Part shown: positions 10,515 through 23,030 of the stretch, in pieces
Layout of the letters: each line of letters opens with the position of its first letter
How positions within the stretch are numbered: position 1 is the first letter of the stretch
From: Stramonita haemastoma
Taxonomy: Eukaryota; Mollusca; Gastropoda; Neogastropoda; Muricidae
Direction: 5' to 3'
Assembly: GCA_030674155.1 (NCBI GenBank)
Contig: CM060327.1
Span: forward strand, 19,056,355 to 19,120,354
DNA: 64,000 nucleotides
Made by a program: the position numbers and the translations under genes
Notes under the pieces: generated by a model
The model's input: the letters and a program-made list of their open reading frames with translations, nothing else
Database searches by the model: none
Told to the model about the DNA's origin: nothing

Positions 10515-10722
10515 CAGAGGCCAGGGTGGCAGTGGTAGGAGTGATGGCGGCGGTGGCGATGCCGTTGTGAGCCGTCAGACCAGACAGGCCCTGCATCTGG
10601 GAGCCCAGCACGTTGAGGGGGCTGGCAGCCACCGCGTAGGTGCCCTGTGCCGCTGCCATGAGCGCCACCTGGTGCTGCATCAGCTGCTGAGAGGCCAGTG
10701 TGGAGGCTTTGGTGTATACAGG
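10515..10722 (-). CDS. CELF: CELF3-6-like protein, Gln/Ala-rich linker exon
   Basis: This 208-nt exon follows ATCATTTCAG and ends at CCTCTG|GTAAATAC. It reads PVYTKASTLASQQLMQHQVA, then LMAAAQGTYAVAASPLNVLG, then the Thr/Ala-rich ITPTTATLAS. LMQHQVALMAAAQGTY is equivalent to the LMQQQAALMASVAQGGY segment of human CELF4-type linkers, which supports the assignment although the linker diverges fast. Phase is 0 in and 1 nt (G) out. The donor is unusual: it sits at the end of a roughly 75-bp tandem array whose units carry copies of the same donor. The upstream intron holds a (CA)n tract on the plus strand, which is (UG)n in the transcript, about 250 nt before the acceptor. It also holds a long ATC/ATG repeat that begins about 15 nt from the acceptor. 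Confidence 0.9.
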
Positions 10723-10734
10723 CTGAAATGATAT

Positions 10735-10860
10735 CATCATCATCGTTCTCATCTCATCATCATCATCATCATCATTACCATCATTGTCGTTGTCTTCATC
10801 ATCATCTTCATCTTCACCATCATCATCTTCATTGTCATCATCATCATCACTGTTGCATTT
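10735..10860 (+). repeat. ATC/TTC-rich trinucleotide repeat next to an acceptor
   Basis: Imperfect (ATC)n with TTC and GTC interruptions. In the transcript it is (GAU)n immediately upstream of the acceptor of exon 10722-10515. The acidic Asp-rich open frame across it is a repeat artefact. Confidence 0.9.
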
Positions 10861-10969
10861 CATTTTATTGCATATGATAGTCCTACAGGCATTTGCGATG
10901 ATGATAAGCAATATTGGAGTACATGAATGCGCAGCGCATACATATACATATATAGCGCATATGCGTACG

Positions 10970-11013
10970 CGCACACACACACACACACAACACACACACA
11001 CACACACACACAC
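10970..11013 (+). repeat. Interrupted (CA)n, (UG)n in the transcript
   Basis: CA repeat with single-base interruptions, about 250 nt upstream in transcript direction of the acceptor at 10723. Confidence 0.9.
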
Positions 11014-13878
11014 AACAAGGCATTTACAATATCAGCCAGCAAAGGTATACATGTTGAGGGTTCAAGGCCATTACTGAGTTTTCATCAATGGAGTAAAAGG
11101 AGATAGATCTTTATAAAAGAATTGGGAGGGGGGGGGAGACAATGAAAGGAAAAGTGCATTTTATGATATGAAACTTACACAACTTGAAGAAAATAAACTG
11201 GTTTTGTAAGAAGGAGTTTTCTAACAGGTAGTCATCAGCTATTGGACATATATATCTAAATCTTTAATTATATACTGCGTGTGTGTGGTCAGGTTTGTAT
11301 TCACATTCTGAGACACAAATAATAAAAATCACATTGTGTCTGCAATGTTTATGCACAGACTTTAAAATGTGTACATAGGTGGTCATACCATACATACAGA
11401 AACACAACTCGACACTGGGTGTCTAATAGGGGCAGGAACAGCGCAGAGCGAAACCACTTCAACACTGGATCGACAGCATAGACACTAGGGGGTACACAGG
11501 ATAGCGAGCACAAGGTTACACCTTGGACACAGCAGGATTCTGATTATTCCTTCTGTTTTGAATGGAAATTTCACAGGAAAACTGTTTCTATGGCCCTTTT
11601 TGGACGTACATGCTGGGTAATTGTATATTTCCTGGATTTTAATATTTTGATATAGAGTTACATGTGTTGAATTGTATGTTTCTATGATCTAACATTTTGA
11701 TATGTTGGAACATGTTGGCTTTATCAAGAGTTTCCATTATCCAATCATTTTGTAGCGCATTGGGAATTTTTATGTATTTCCATGACCGAATCAGTTTGTG
11801 ATGAATGCTATTTGTGATCTTGTCATCTTATGGTGTGACTCTGTTTGTGTATATCCAATTCCATGACTAATCATTTTGGTGCACTTGAAATGAAGCTAAA
11901 ACTAGGTTTTTGAGTGAAGGATGGCAGGAATTTTCTATATCAGAAAAAATGCCAGGACGGCCAAGAGCTGAAACAATTATCTTGCTCACTTAAGTGCTTC
12001 AAATTATATCAAATCAAGTGTGCATTTACCTTTTAATTTATGCTTTTTGTGTGTGTTACAGGAAAGAATACTGCTCTGAGATTTGTAAAGAATCAGTATA
12101 AACTGAAAAAAAGAATTTTGTTTACTCATCAGCCATGTTTTATCAATGGACAGTAATGTTTATACACTGAGAGTAAATGATTGGAAAGAACTGTGCATGA
12201 TACAGAACATTGTCAGTTGTTGTCTTGATACTGTAAAATGAAATATTAAAAAATAGAGGCAAAAATATGCATGGCGGCAGGGACTGAATACTGTGTGGAG
12301 CAAGTGAGACCAAATAATCATATGAACATTTGCACTGTCTGTGGCTGGATGAATGGTAATAAAGTTTCATGTTTTCCTTGTTCAATCTGCTTTGCTACAG
12401 CACTTGAATGAACAGTTACTATTGGGTCACAGGAAATTGATTATATGTTTTTGCATCTTTTTCTTGTAGGGGGAAAGGGGGAGGGAGGGGGTGGGGGTAC
12501 CAGATGGAGAGAGTGGGAGGAGGTGGGGAGCAGCAGGGACAACAGCAACAGTGAACAATGGCCCCCTCTGCTGCCCAAACAAACACTTTTCCCTGGGACC
12601 TTCTCTCCACAAACATACCCTTCTGAGTCTTTACCTCTAGAACACATCTTACCAAAGTCTTCCAAACCCTTGACACACCTTACCAAGGTCCCCTTCTGCT
12701 TAACATGATCATTCCTACATCCTTCCATAATGTGCCACCTATCCTCACTGCTCTCATCCTGGTGCCAGCTGCTCCTGATCCCTTCCCTTACAGGAATAGT
12801 GTCTCTGACCTCAGTTGCAATGGAGGGATTATCATCAGACCACAAATTGAGACTCTTTCATGTTTTGTTGGAGAATTTCTTTAGGGTTCAATTGATTTGG
12901 TCACAACACATTAATGAACAGTTTCTTTTTGAGTTGAAAGCGTTACTAGGTGACAGCTGGGAAGAAACCAGCTGTAGCTACTGATCTCCCAACCTAACAA
13001 TGACGGTTTTTCAAGGATCAAGGACAACCATCATTCATTCCTTAATCCTGGCTTGGTTCTCCTGAAATAGAATGGAATAGCAAATGTATGATTTCTTGAA
13101 AACTTTCAGCAATTTTTTTAATGAATAGAGACTCAAGATATTCACCATTTTCTTTTTTGTTTGTTTTGTTTTGATCAAGCAAAGTCAGTGTGTAGAAAGG
13201 GCAGCAAAGGGCGACATCTTTCACCTGTGAGTCAGTGATCAACATAAGGCAGACAACTTCACATCAGCTGCACAAAGCAACAATGCTAAATCACTTCCCC
13301 TGATTTTTGGGCAGACAGGGGTGTCAGGGTAGGGGTGGGACCAATACTAGTGCACCTGCTGGCACTTAGTTTGACAGTAAGCCATAAAACAAAACCTGGT
13401 AGTGGCATGGAAGGTGTACTGTGTGTTTGTATGTGTTGGGGGGGGGGGGAGTCATTTACTATGTACATTTCAATAGGAACAATGCTAAAATTTTAAATAT
13501 TTTATTCAACTTGTGTTGTGGAGAAAATCAAGCTATCATTGTACTTGAGTTTTCCACTGTGGTCAGCCCATCATAGGACTTGAGGGGGAGGGAAGGGGGT
13601 GTCTGAAAAGAGGAGGAAGAGGATAACTCCTGTTCGAGGTAGAGTACAGAAGGACCTGGCCAGTCTGTTTCAATATTTTACAAATTTTAGGCATGAACAT
13701 TCATGCACTTGCCATGAGTCCTAGCCATTGGTCATACCATTCTCTGTAAATGAAAAATGAATTCCACACAGCAAACAACTGAGATACCAAATGACCAGGA
13801 AGCAATCAAACAGCAAAAAGCACATGAAGCCACAACATACACAAACCAGTAACACATGCCAGTAAATAAAGCAAACGA

Positions 13879-14084
13879 AGAACTTCCGAATGTTGCCATC
13901 ACGTCCACAATTTTGTAAGCATTGAGTTTCACCTTTTTGGTATCAAACATCATAAAAAGCAAATAAAAAATTCAGCATATGATCCTTGTTGTCATTGCTA
14001 TGCCAGCTTTGTGTTAGACAATGCATGCAATTTATCAATGACCAAAATAGTGCAGTACATATGAAAAAAACATTCGGAAGTTCT
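13879..14084. repeat. Inverted repeat, 16-bp perfect arms
   Basis: AGAACTTCCGAATGTT at 13879-13894 has its exact reverse complement at 14069-14084, separated by about 174 bp. The outer flanks do not continue the match. It could be the remains of a terminal-inverted-repeat element or chance. Confidence 0.7.
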
Positions 14085-14923
14085 GTCCAACACCAAGTGC
14101 TTGAAGACAAAAATTATGTTGTTGTTTTAAACAAATATTGCCATAATAACAATAGTCAACAACAGCAGTAATCAGAAATGAAGAAGATAATGATTACTGA
14201 CAAAAGGATTGTCAGCTGCTTTTCACCCCTATACATACTACAAGTAGCACACAAGGACATGATTGCATCTTTCTGCAAGCTAAGGCAGCAATGTTTCCCA
14301 ATATGCACAAATAAATGACTAATCATTTTCATCTAATATTGGATGAGTACTCATGAGGAAATTACTTTCATAATATGAGTTGCAGAAAGAAGGGGAGGGT
14401 GAGAGGGAGGGAGGGGCAAAATTAATAAGAAGCTAGTAAAGAAAGAAAAAGTGAGGCAAAGTCAAGAGAGGGATGGAGGTAAAACAACAACATTGTTAAG
14501 CCAGTAGTATCATTAATATATTTCAGCACTTGTCCTTGCAATGTCCACTTTAGGTAGATGGACAGGAAAAGTCTGGCAGACAAAGAGGACAATAGAAAGG
14601 CAGATGAGAAGAAAAAAAAAAACACCTCGAATTCCCTGAGATGAATAATGCAGGATCTAAAATAAACTAAAGTGATTACTAAAAGATAGAAAATGCAAAT
14701 ACAGTAGAAAAAAATTGCAGCAGAGCAGTATTGATCTACCGACCATCACTACCTAAGGCTTGGCCACCACTAGAAAACCCACAGTCATTCAGCGAGAAAA
14801 GATCATCCAAAATGAGCAACCCTGAAAGTCCAGTAAGTTGTAGTTTATTCCTAATTCTTCAGTTATTTCTGATCATCTGACTGAACACAACCTGTAATAC
14901 AAAAAAAAAAAATAAGAAAAAAT

Positions 14924-14925
<2 letters not shown>

Positions 14926-14952
<27 letters not shown>
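14926..14952 (+). repeat. Poly-G run of about 27 bases
   Basis: An uninterrupted G run preceded by an A-rich stretch. It is poly-C in the CELF transcript. Exact length is likely unreliable in an assembly. Confidence 0.9.
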
Positions 14953-14954
<2 letters not shown>

Positions 14955-16229
14955 ACCCAGCATTAAAAATTTTGTCAATTACACCACCATAAGAGGAACA
15001 TTGTCAGAAGAGAAAAATAACACCAGCACTTACCATATGGGTGGGGAAATGCCTCGAAAGAATGGAATAAATACACTATCTGAAAGGAGGGGGGTGGTGG
15101 TGGTTGTATCAGACTGGAAAAAAAATGCGCCCTCTTGTTTTCTTTAAGTCTTCAAAGATTTTTTTAGTCAACTGAATTTTTCAAAAAAAAATCAGCTTGA
15201 CTGACTCCAGTTTATCTATACATATAACTCGGATAGCACAGAGCAGCAATATAGCTATGGAAGTAGGCCATCTGCTCGGTGACTCTCTACTGTGGGCAAT
15301 AACCCAAAATCAATCATTCTTCGTAATGGATGTGCCCTGATTATCAAGCACGATCTATCTATGGTGAATGTGCCCTGATCACTGCTGTGGGTGTGGCCTG
15401 TTGTCAGTCACTCCACACAATGAGCACTGTCTGACCACAACCAACTTGATCAGCTATAGTAAAGGCATGACCTCATTCATCATCCTTCTCCACAAAAAAC
15501 ACTGACAATGGGCACAGACTTCTAAGTTGTTCATCTACGTATGGGAGTGGCTGGCTCAGCCCACAGTCACAATCTTCTTCACAAGACATGACCAGAAAAA
15601 GGACATGAATTGGACAGTAATTAAAAGGGGCAGAAAGAAAAATGAATTAAAAGAGAACAGGCAGCGGTAGGGTGGTAATGGTAAGAAGCCGTGGTTATGG
15701 TATAGTAGTGGTGGTAATGGTACAGTACCTCCAATTTCATTGGAAGGAGCCCCGTATCTGACAGCAGGGTCAGAGGGCCCTGGAACAAAAGGTCAAACAG
15801 CCAAGGTCGTTTAGCTGCTGTCATCTTAACCCAGTGCACATCCATGGCCACCCAACAGCAGCGCCACACTTTGATGTCTTCCTCAAAAGTTTACCAATAT
15901 ATTATGGCTCCACGCTTGGTAGTTTTGCAAAGTTTACTGGGAGCAGCTGCTAAGTATATTTGATAAGGTTTTTTTTTCAATTTCTATTTTTGTTCCTTCT
16001 TTCTTGTTCATTTAGTCACTGTTTCTTGCACAAAAAGAGAATGTTTGAAAGAGTAATGAGTATAACCAGTACAACTATTTGATTTCACATGAAAAGACCA
16101 TTTTCGGTCATTTCCAGGATCATATTTGAGAAGAAAAAAGGGGAATAAAAAAAATGTTGATTTTTTTGGTGTTGTTATTTTGCTTTAATAATCAAAAGTG
16201 AAACAGGTAAAACTTTGAAGATCCTCACA

Positions 16230-16720
16230 TTTTGTTGAAATATATTTCAGAAGTCTTTGTTTAGAATGCAATTCAAAAGTGTTCATTAGAATGCATATAC
16301 CATTTTGTTTATTGGAATGCAATAAAGACTGTAACCTTACAATAAACTCAGTAGTCTATGCTGGAAAGTATTTCAGAATGCTGTAACTCAATGTTGGAAT
16401 GTAGTTCAAAATATGTAGATGTAATGTAGAGATAGGTATAGACTTTAATAATTCAAATTGTGTAAAATGTAAATCAAGAAGTTAATTCTGGAATTTCATT
16501 CAAATGTCTATCTAGGAATGCATTTTAATGGTGATGCTTGACTGCATTACATGAATCTATGCCAGAGAAAACTGCAGATATCTTTTACAGACAATAAATA
16601 TTTCTGGGTCTATACTGTCAGAAATATCACTTCAAAAGCCTGTTTGAATAAATATCATAAATTCATATAGGGTTGTCTTCCAGAAGCCTGTATTTGAAAT
16701 ATATTTCAGAAGTTTTTGGT
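16230..16720. repeat. Degenerate minisatellite around GGAATGCAATTCAAAA
   Basis: Words such as TTAGAATGCAATTCAAAAGTG, TTGGAATGCAATAAAG, TTGGAATGTAGTTCAAAAT and AGGAATGCATTTTAAT, with TTTCAGAAGTCTTTGTTT and TTTCAGAAGTTTTTGGTTT at its ends, recur every 40-60 bp. The array is strongly diverged. Confidence 0.65.
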
Positions 16721-17399
16721 TTTTTTTTGGAAAAAATAATTATGGCTGCTGTCAAGGGGGATAATGGATGTGCAGTGAGACATGTAAGACAGTGAGCTCC
16801 CGCACAACACCCGGTTATCCACACCATCACACTCATAGCCAGCCACACCAGGCATCACAGCTGTTACCAAATATCCCCAACGATGTTTCTTTGTTAAACC
16901 TCTTCCTTTTTAATGAAGTGGCATGCCTAGAAAGCAAGGGACAAAAGACAGAGCTGCAAAACAAACCCATTAACTCACTGCCTTGACTGAGAGGATGAAA
17001 ACCCCATAATATATGGGGGGTTATAGTTTGATTCAAACCTAGAGTCTGTTTCATTTTTCTGATGGTATTTTTGTGGATACATTCTTCTTCTTCTTCTTCA
17101 TTGTCATCTTCCAAAAAGTTCACAATGACAGTCTACACCTTATGCTATTTAAAATCAAATATCTAATTCCTGTTGCGGCTTTATATAATTACAAGAAAAA
17201 CATTCTGTAATGTTGAAAAAATGTCTATTTTCATAACTGCTTCAAAGTATATTTAAGTGTTAAACATAATAATGGATTCAGCATCTACATTTAGGAATAG
17301 GTTGAGGGAGGAAAGTGTATTGAAAATTTGGTATGATTTCTAAGAATAATTCTGATTTACCACTTCAATAAACAGTCTTCATCAGCACGACACTTAGAG

Positions 17400-17900
17400 A
17401 AAATATAAGAACTTAAACACAAAACTGGTTGGAATGGCTGCTGGTGGATTCCAACCAGTCACAGGAAAACCACTACCCACAAATGCATGGGATGGAAATA
17501 CCTACAGAGGCTATGAGTATGAGATGGAGAGGGAGGAGGGGTGGGGTGGGGTGGGGGGTCAAACAAATATAGAAGCTCTGGGTACATAAAACAGAGGAGG
17601 AGTACCCAAAACACTGATGGGAGTTGAAGGTAACTTAAACAGATGGGGAAGGGGAGGTGGGAGGGGGGAGGTACCCAAAACACTGAAAGAGTATTAGGTA
17701 GCTAAAACAGATGGTGAGAACCCATAACAGTTAAGAAGCTGGGAGTTTGATGTTTCTCTAAAACAACCTACCATGGGAACACCTACAATGCTATCAGAGA
17801 AATCTGAACAGAATAAGTGACGGGGGCATCTGAAATTGACATTACAACACATGAAGGATATCCAAAACCAGTGGAAATGGGGAGAATCTACTAACGCAAT
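17400..17900. repeat. Degenerate repeat with GTACCCAAAACACTGA units
   Basis: GTACCCAAAACACTGA occurs twice (near 17600 and 17672), each followed by GAG...AGGTA..CTAAAACAGATGG. Weaker copies lie on either side. G-rich runs interrupt it. Confidence 0.6.
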
Positions 17901-18625
17901 GGGAGGCGCTCATATAATTTTGTACAGAAAGGCAAGTAGGGGGAAAGATACTACCTTTCAATGTAGGAAATTTCATTTCTCATAATTTATATACACACTT
18001 ATGAACAAATTCATTTAAGAAATTATCAGTGCAGGAAATTATAAATGCAATGAACATCTTTGACATTGCTGGCAAATGTTGGGGTCTTGCCTTCATTCAA
18101 ACCTTTCTGGTTTTAATTCATAAAGATAATACATTTAAAAGAAATATACAACATTTAAATAACCATAGTAGATATTTCTAGAGCTTTCTTCAGCTGTTAC
18201 ACCCGAGTATAAAACAACAATGTCAAACAGACAAACTAGCAAGCAAACAAATGATAATATATAAAAAAAAACCCAAAGCAAGAATTTTTCATGCCACTTG
18301 CTGTTTGGTTTTCCAGACAATGGAAACAAAGGAATTCTCTGTCTGAAATGCAGCACACTCTGTGAGGGGAGCCACCTCTCCCATCAGTTTTTGATTTGAC
18401 AACTGTGATGCCCGGTTATTTGTTTTAAATCCACACCAAAAAAAAAAAAAAAGAAAGTAGACACTCATTCTATGTGTACACACTGTTAAAACAAAGAAAC
18501 AACCATCAACCAATATACACAAATGAACAATGAAAGGGAAACAAAACTATAACAACATAAACAAGCCTGACTTCTGCATTGTACAAAAAAAATAATGATG
18601 AAAAAAACCTCCAACCCCATAACTA

Positions 18626-18660
18626 GTGATGATGATGATGATGACCATGACAAAAATAAT

Positions 18661-18712
<52 letters not shown>

Positions 18713-18731
18713 ATGATGATGATGATGATGA
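18626..18731 (+). repeat. (GAT)n trinucleotide repeat
   Basis: Long GATGAT tract with one interruption near 18645. The His-rich open frame on the other strand is a shadow of it. Confidence 0.95.
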
Positions 18732-20183
18732 CATCTACTGTAAACTTAAAAAGAATGATACTAAACTAAAACACCATTAATAAAAAATGTGTGGATTAAT
18801 TTAATCACAACAAAAACAGGAAAATAAAATACTAAAGAGCTGGTGATTTATGAACAATCCATTTAGTGAGTGAACAGATATCCACAGACAGCACACACCA
18901 GGCTAAACATGTCCATCTATCATCTACACACACACACACCCAAAGTCACCCATTTCATCCACTCGGAAGTCTTCACAACATTGATTGTTTCTGTTTTCAT
19001 TTTTCCATCTCTTTATTTCCCCTTTTCTTTCTTTTTTTTTCTTTCTTTTTTTTCTTCTTCAATTTTATCATTGTGCAGGCTGCAGCAATCTGTAGCACTT
19101 CAGTGCTTCCCTGTGTCACATTCATGCAAATTCTCAAATGGGACTTTGTCATAATTCACAAATATCAAAAAACATATCCAAGAGGGTTCTTTTTTAAAGT
19201 AACCTATTTCCTCATATTTACTGTATTTTTTAAAAATCTACTGAAATTATTTTCAGTATTCATTCACTGAAAAAACCCTTCTTTCAAATGTTCTGAGGAC
19301 TTCCCTGGTAAAAGTTTATTTGGTAGCCACAATGGAGAAAAAAAAAAGCACAACATGTAACATATGTATGTATTAAAACCTACCACATCAAAAACTAACA
19401 AACATACCATCAACATTTAGCAAGTCAGTTCATCAATATATTAGAAAAAAAACAATCATCAAACACATTCATAAAAAATCACTTTTAATTACAGATACAG
19501 ACATAGTCAATGCCTCACAGAGAGAAGAATACATGTAACATTCTGCAGAGCAATAAAAACAAGTATGAAACAAATATGCAGAGAACACTACATGACTGTT
19601 CTCCTTGAATGACCACCAACCTGCAATCCACACCCATATCCACCCACAATATACATTGGTACATACATGCAATATGACATTCCATACAGCAGGATACAAG
19701 TTTTTGACAAAATACAAGTCTTACTGGAGTGAGGAAATACCATAACCAAGTATGTACATTATCAAATAATAACAAAAAGATTAATTTTCAAGGAAAGTTA
19801 TTCTAGCATTATCATAAATATATAACATCTGTACTTGTCTTTTAAAACATACTTTAACTTAAATTGTAATTTCTTAAAATTCACATGCACCATGGCTTAC
19901 TGCTAATAGGGTTTATTTTACAGAATAAGAATATTCAAAGAAATGTTAAAAAAGAAGAAGAAGGATTAATATGAAGATGAAAAAAGATTTTCACAATGCC
20001 AGAGTAAAATAACTGACACATTGCTATAACCAAAATTTTGTCTTAGAATACAATAATCTTCCTATTAAATGTCATCAACTTCAACTAAAAACTATCATCT
20101 ACAGCAATGCCAAAACCACAGCCAAATAAACAAGAGGTCCATTACAGTTTTCAAAACAAACAAACCAACAAAACAAAACAAAA

Positions 20184-20219
<36 letters not shown>

Positions 20220-20231
20220 AAAAAGAAAGGC
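20184..20231 (+). repeat. (GAAA)n tetranucleotide repeat, followed by purine-rich sequence
   Basis: About 10 AAAG units. Strongly purine-biased plus-strand sequence continues to about 21000, with (GA)n at 20912-20990. Confidence 0.9.
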
Positions 20232-21060
20232 ACCACGCTAAAAAGAAGCCTTGAAATGAGAATAGAAGGATGAGGTTGGCAGACCCATAAGACAGACCTG
20301 ACAAAGATGGGAAGGTGGGGGGGGAGGAGGGGGATGTGAAGAAGATGAAGAAGGATGAGAAGAAAAAAGGGGTGTGTGGGGAAGGGAAGGTGAGGGGCCA
20401 GGGAGATCAAGGTTCACATGAGACAGGTTTTGAAGAAAAAAAGACAGGGAAAAGAATTGAACAAGGTTTAAGAATAGAATGAAACTGCTGGGGAAGAACA
20501 AAGTATAAGGAATAACTAGTTGATCAAAATAAAAGTAGACGAGGACTGGCTCAGAAAGAATATTGGTTGCATTAAGACTGACTGAGAATGACAGGTTGAG
20601 GGGGAAGGCTAGTAGAGGAAAAACAAAGCTGATGAAAGACTAGTTAAGAAAAAGGGAGATGCAGAGGGAAAATAACAAGGTTGATAAAACAAAAACAAAC
20701 AAACAAACAAACAAACTGGGCCAGTGGCATAATATGGAAAAAAACATTTTTGAGGAAAGACTGGCTGAGAGAAAAAAGGTTGAGAGGAGACAACAGAAAA
20801 ACAAAGTTAAAGAAAAACTGGTTAAGAAAAATTTTTTTAGAGAAGCCTGATTAAAAAGAAAGATTAGATAGAAGGCTAGTAAAAGATAAATGATAATAAA
20901 TAAAAATAGAAGAGAGAGAGAGGAGGAGAAGAGGAGGAAGAGATGAGAGAGAGAGAGAGAGAGAGAAGGAGAGAGAGAGAGAGAGAGAATGTGTGCCAAA
21001 GACAATATACCAAAGAATTTGATTGAAACATATGCTCAAATTCTGGTACCACACCATAAA

Positions 21061-21062
<2 letters not shown>

Positions 21063-21105
<43 letters not shown>

Positions 21106-21207
21106 ACACACACACACACACACGAAAACATTTCTATATAGTGTACTACATCATGAACTGTGCTGTATGGAGGTTATTGGGACACACAAAATATCTTTAC
21201 GATGTTG

Positions 21208-21251
<44 letters not shown>

Positions 21252-21330
21252 ATTATTATCTATTATATATCTATTATCTATCTATCTATCTATCTATTAT
21301 CTATCTATATATCTATCTATTATTATATTC
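21063..21330 (+). repeat. Compound microsatellite: (CA)n, (AT)n, (ATCT)n
   Basis: CA repeat at 21063-21123 with an interruption, an AT tract at 21211-21247, then ATT and ATCT repeats to about 21330. Confidence 0.95.
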
Positions 21331-21784
21331 TAATAATCTTTCACATTTTCATACTGTTTGGGGCTTTGGTTGATTAGTTGGTCATTTTACTAGTTGATGG
21401 AAATATTTTACATTTTGTGGATTTTCAATCTTTAAAGTTCTATTGATAACCTTTGATATACACTTTTTTCAATTTCAAGTACCACATTTTGGATGCAAAA
21501 TATGATGTGGATGAAATGACACACTTTTAAAAATTTGAAAGGAGCGACATAAATAATTTGCAGGACTTACATAAAGAAAATCAGTCATTCGTTACTTTTG
21601 TATATGAAGAGGCATACTTCATGCATATTTATGTATGGAGGAGGTAAGTAATGGTCTCTACACATGAAGAGCACATTACCTATGCATGTAATTATGAGGA
21701 AGATAAATTATAGCCCTACTTTCTTGTCAGCTACCTATGAAAAGGATACAGTACACAGAATGAATGCATAACATCATATACCTT

Positions 21785-22010
21785 CATCATCATCACTATC
21801 ATTATTAATATTTTGTATCACTATTATCATCAGCAGCAGCATTTTATTTATTATTTTTTTTTTATATTAATTATTATTATTATTCATTATTATTATTATT
21901 ATCATCATCATCTTTTTCATCATCATCATTCATCTCATATCATATCATCATCATTTTATTATCATTGTAATATTCATCATCATCATCATTATTATTACCA
22001 TTATCAATTA
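21785..22010 (+). repeat. ATT/ATC trinucleotide-rich block
   Basis: Imperfect ATC and ATT repeats with CATCAT runs and no coding content. Confidence 0.9.
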
Positions 22011-22229
22011 CTACCAAAATGGACATTTCTAAGCATCTGGTGTTTGTGGGGCCTGTTTAAATTCTAAAAGCCTTTTTCATTTCTACAAAGAAAGAAACCA
22101 TAATCTTTCTCTATCTGATAGACTTATGCACAGGACCTTTCTCTGTCTGAGAATGCGGATGTGTGATTACTCACATGTTGGCACACACCTATGCATAACA
22201 CTACACCTTTTTATGCTCACACTGAGCAG

Positions 22230-22321
<92 letters not shown>

Positions 22322-22429
22322 GTCACAACCCACACCCCACACACACACACACAAACACCACACACCCAACACACACACACACACCACAACACAGATGTAC
22401 TATGTATGTACTGAGTGAGTGAGTGGTAA

Positions 22430-22509
<80 letters not shown>

Positions 22510-22575
22510 ACACAGAGAGAGAGATTTCCAAGAAAAATATAGTATAGGCAAAGAATCACATTCACAAAACCCCCA

Positions 22576-22656
<81 letters not shown>
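22230..22656 (+). repeat. Microsatellite cluster: (CT)n, (CA)n, (TG)n, (CA)n
   Basis: CT tract at 22230-22322, interrupted CA to about 22392, TG tract at 22434-22508, and CA tract at 22577-22656. The TG and CA arms are mutually complementary, about 75 bp each with a 68-bp spacer, so this region could form a long hairpin. Confidence 0.95.
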
Positions 22657-22659
<3 letters not shown>

Positions 22660-22849
22660 GGAGAGGCAATGGGGAAGGAGAATAAAAAGAAAAGGGAGAA
22701 AGGGGGTGGGGGGGAGGAAGGGCAGGGGGGAGGGGGGAGAAGGCCAATAAGAATGTTTGTGCATTACATACAGTATGACACCCAACCCCAAAAAACACAA
22801 GCATTTGGCACATGTTCAACTATACCTCTACCTTAGAAAAACAGCACAG

Positions 22850-23030
22850 ATTCATTCATTCATTCATTCACTCATTCATTTATTCATTCATCACCACTTA
22901 TTCATTCACTCATTCATTTACTATTCATTGACTCACTCATCACTCACTTCACTCACTCACTCACTCACTCACACTCATTCATCATTCTTCATTCATCATT
23001 CATCATCAATTCATTCATTGACTGTGATGA
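22850..23030 (+). repeat. (CATT)n/(ACTC)n tetranucleotide repeat
   Basis: CATTCATT and ACTCACTC units with variation, followed by an interrupted G run at 23051-23069 and an ATA/ACA-rich block at 23127-23310. Confidence 0.9.

Noticed and set aside
10492..11013. Asp-rich N-terminal extension of the 10515-10722 exon frame
   Set aside because: The extension is the (ATC)n repeat and CA tract upstream of a good TTTCAG acceptor; only the part from 10722 down is conserved.
12441..12845. 134-codon minus-strand frame of mixed composition
   Set aside because: No recognisable domain. The C-terminal half is low-complexity Leu/Ser/Pro, and the DNA shows loosely repeated ACCTTACCAAGGTC-type words, so it is more likely repeat sequence.
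22201..22800. 199-codon minus-strand frame
   Set aside because: Made of CT, CA and TG microsatellites read as Arg-Glu, Cys-Val and His-Thr tracts.
22830..23030. ATTCATTC tract considered as attachment or integration site
   Set aside because: Simple tetranucleotide slippage with no integrase gene or defined duplication nearby.
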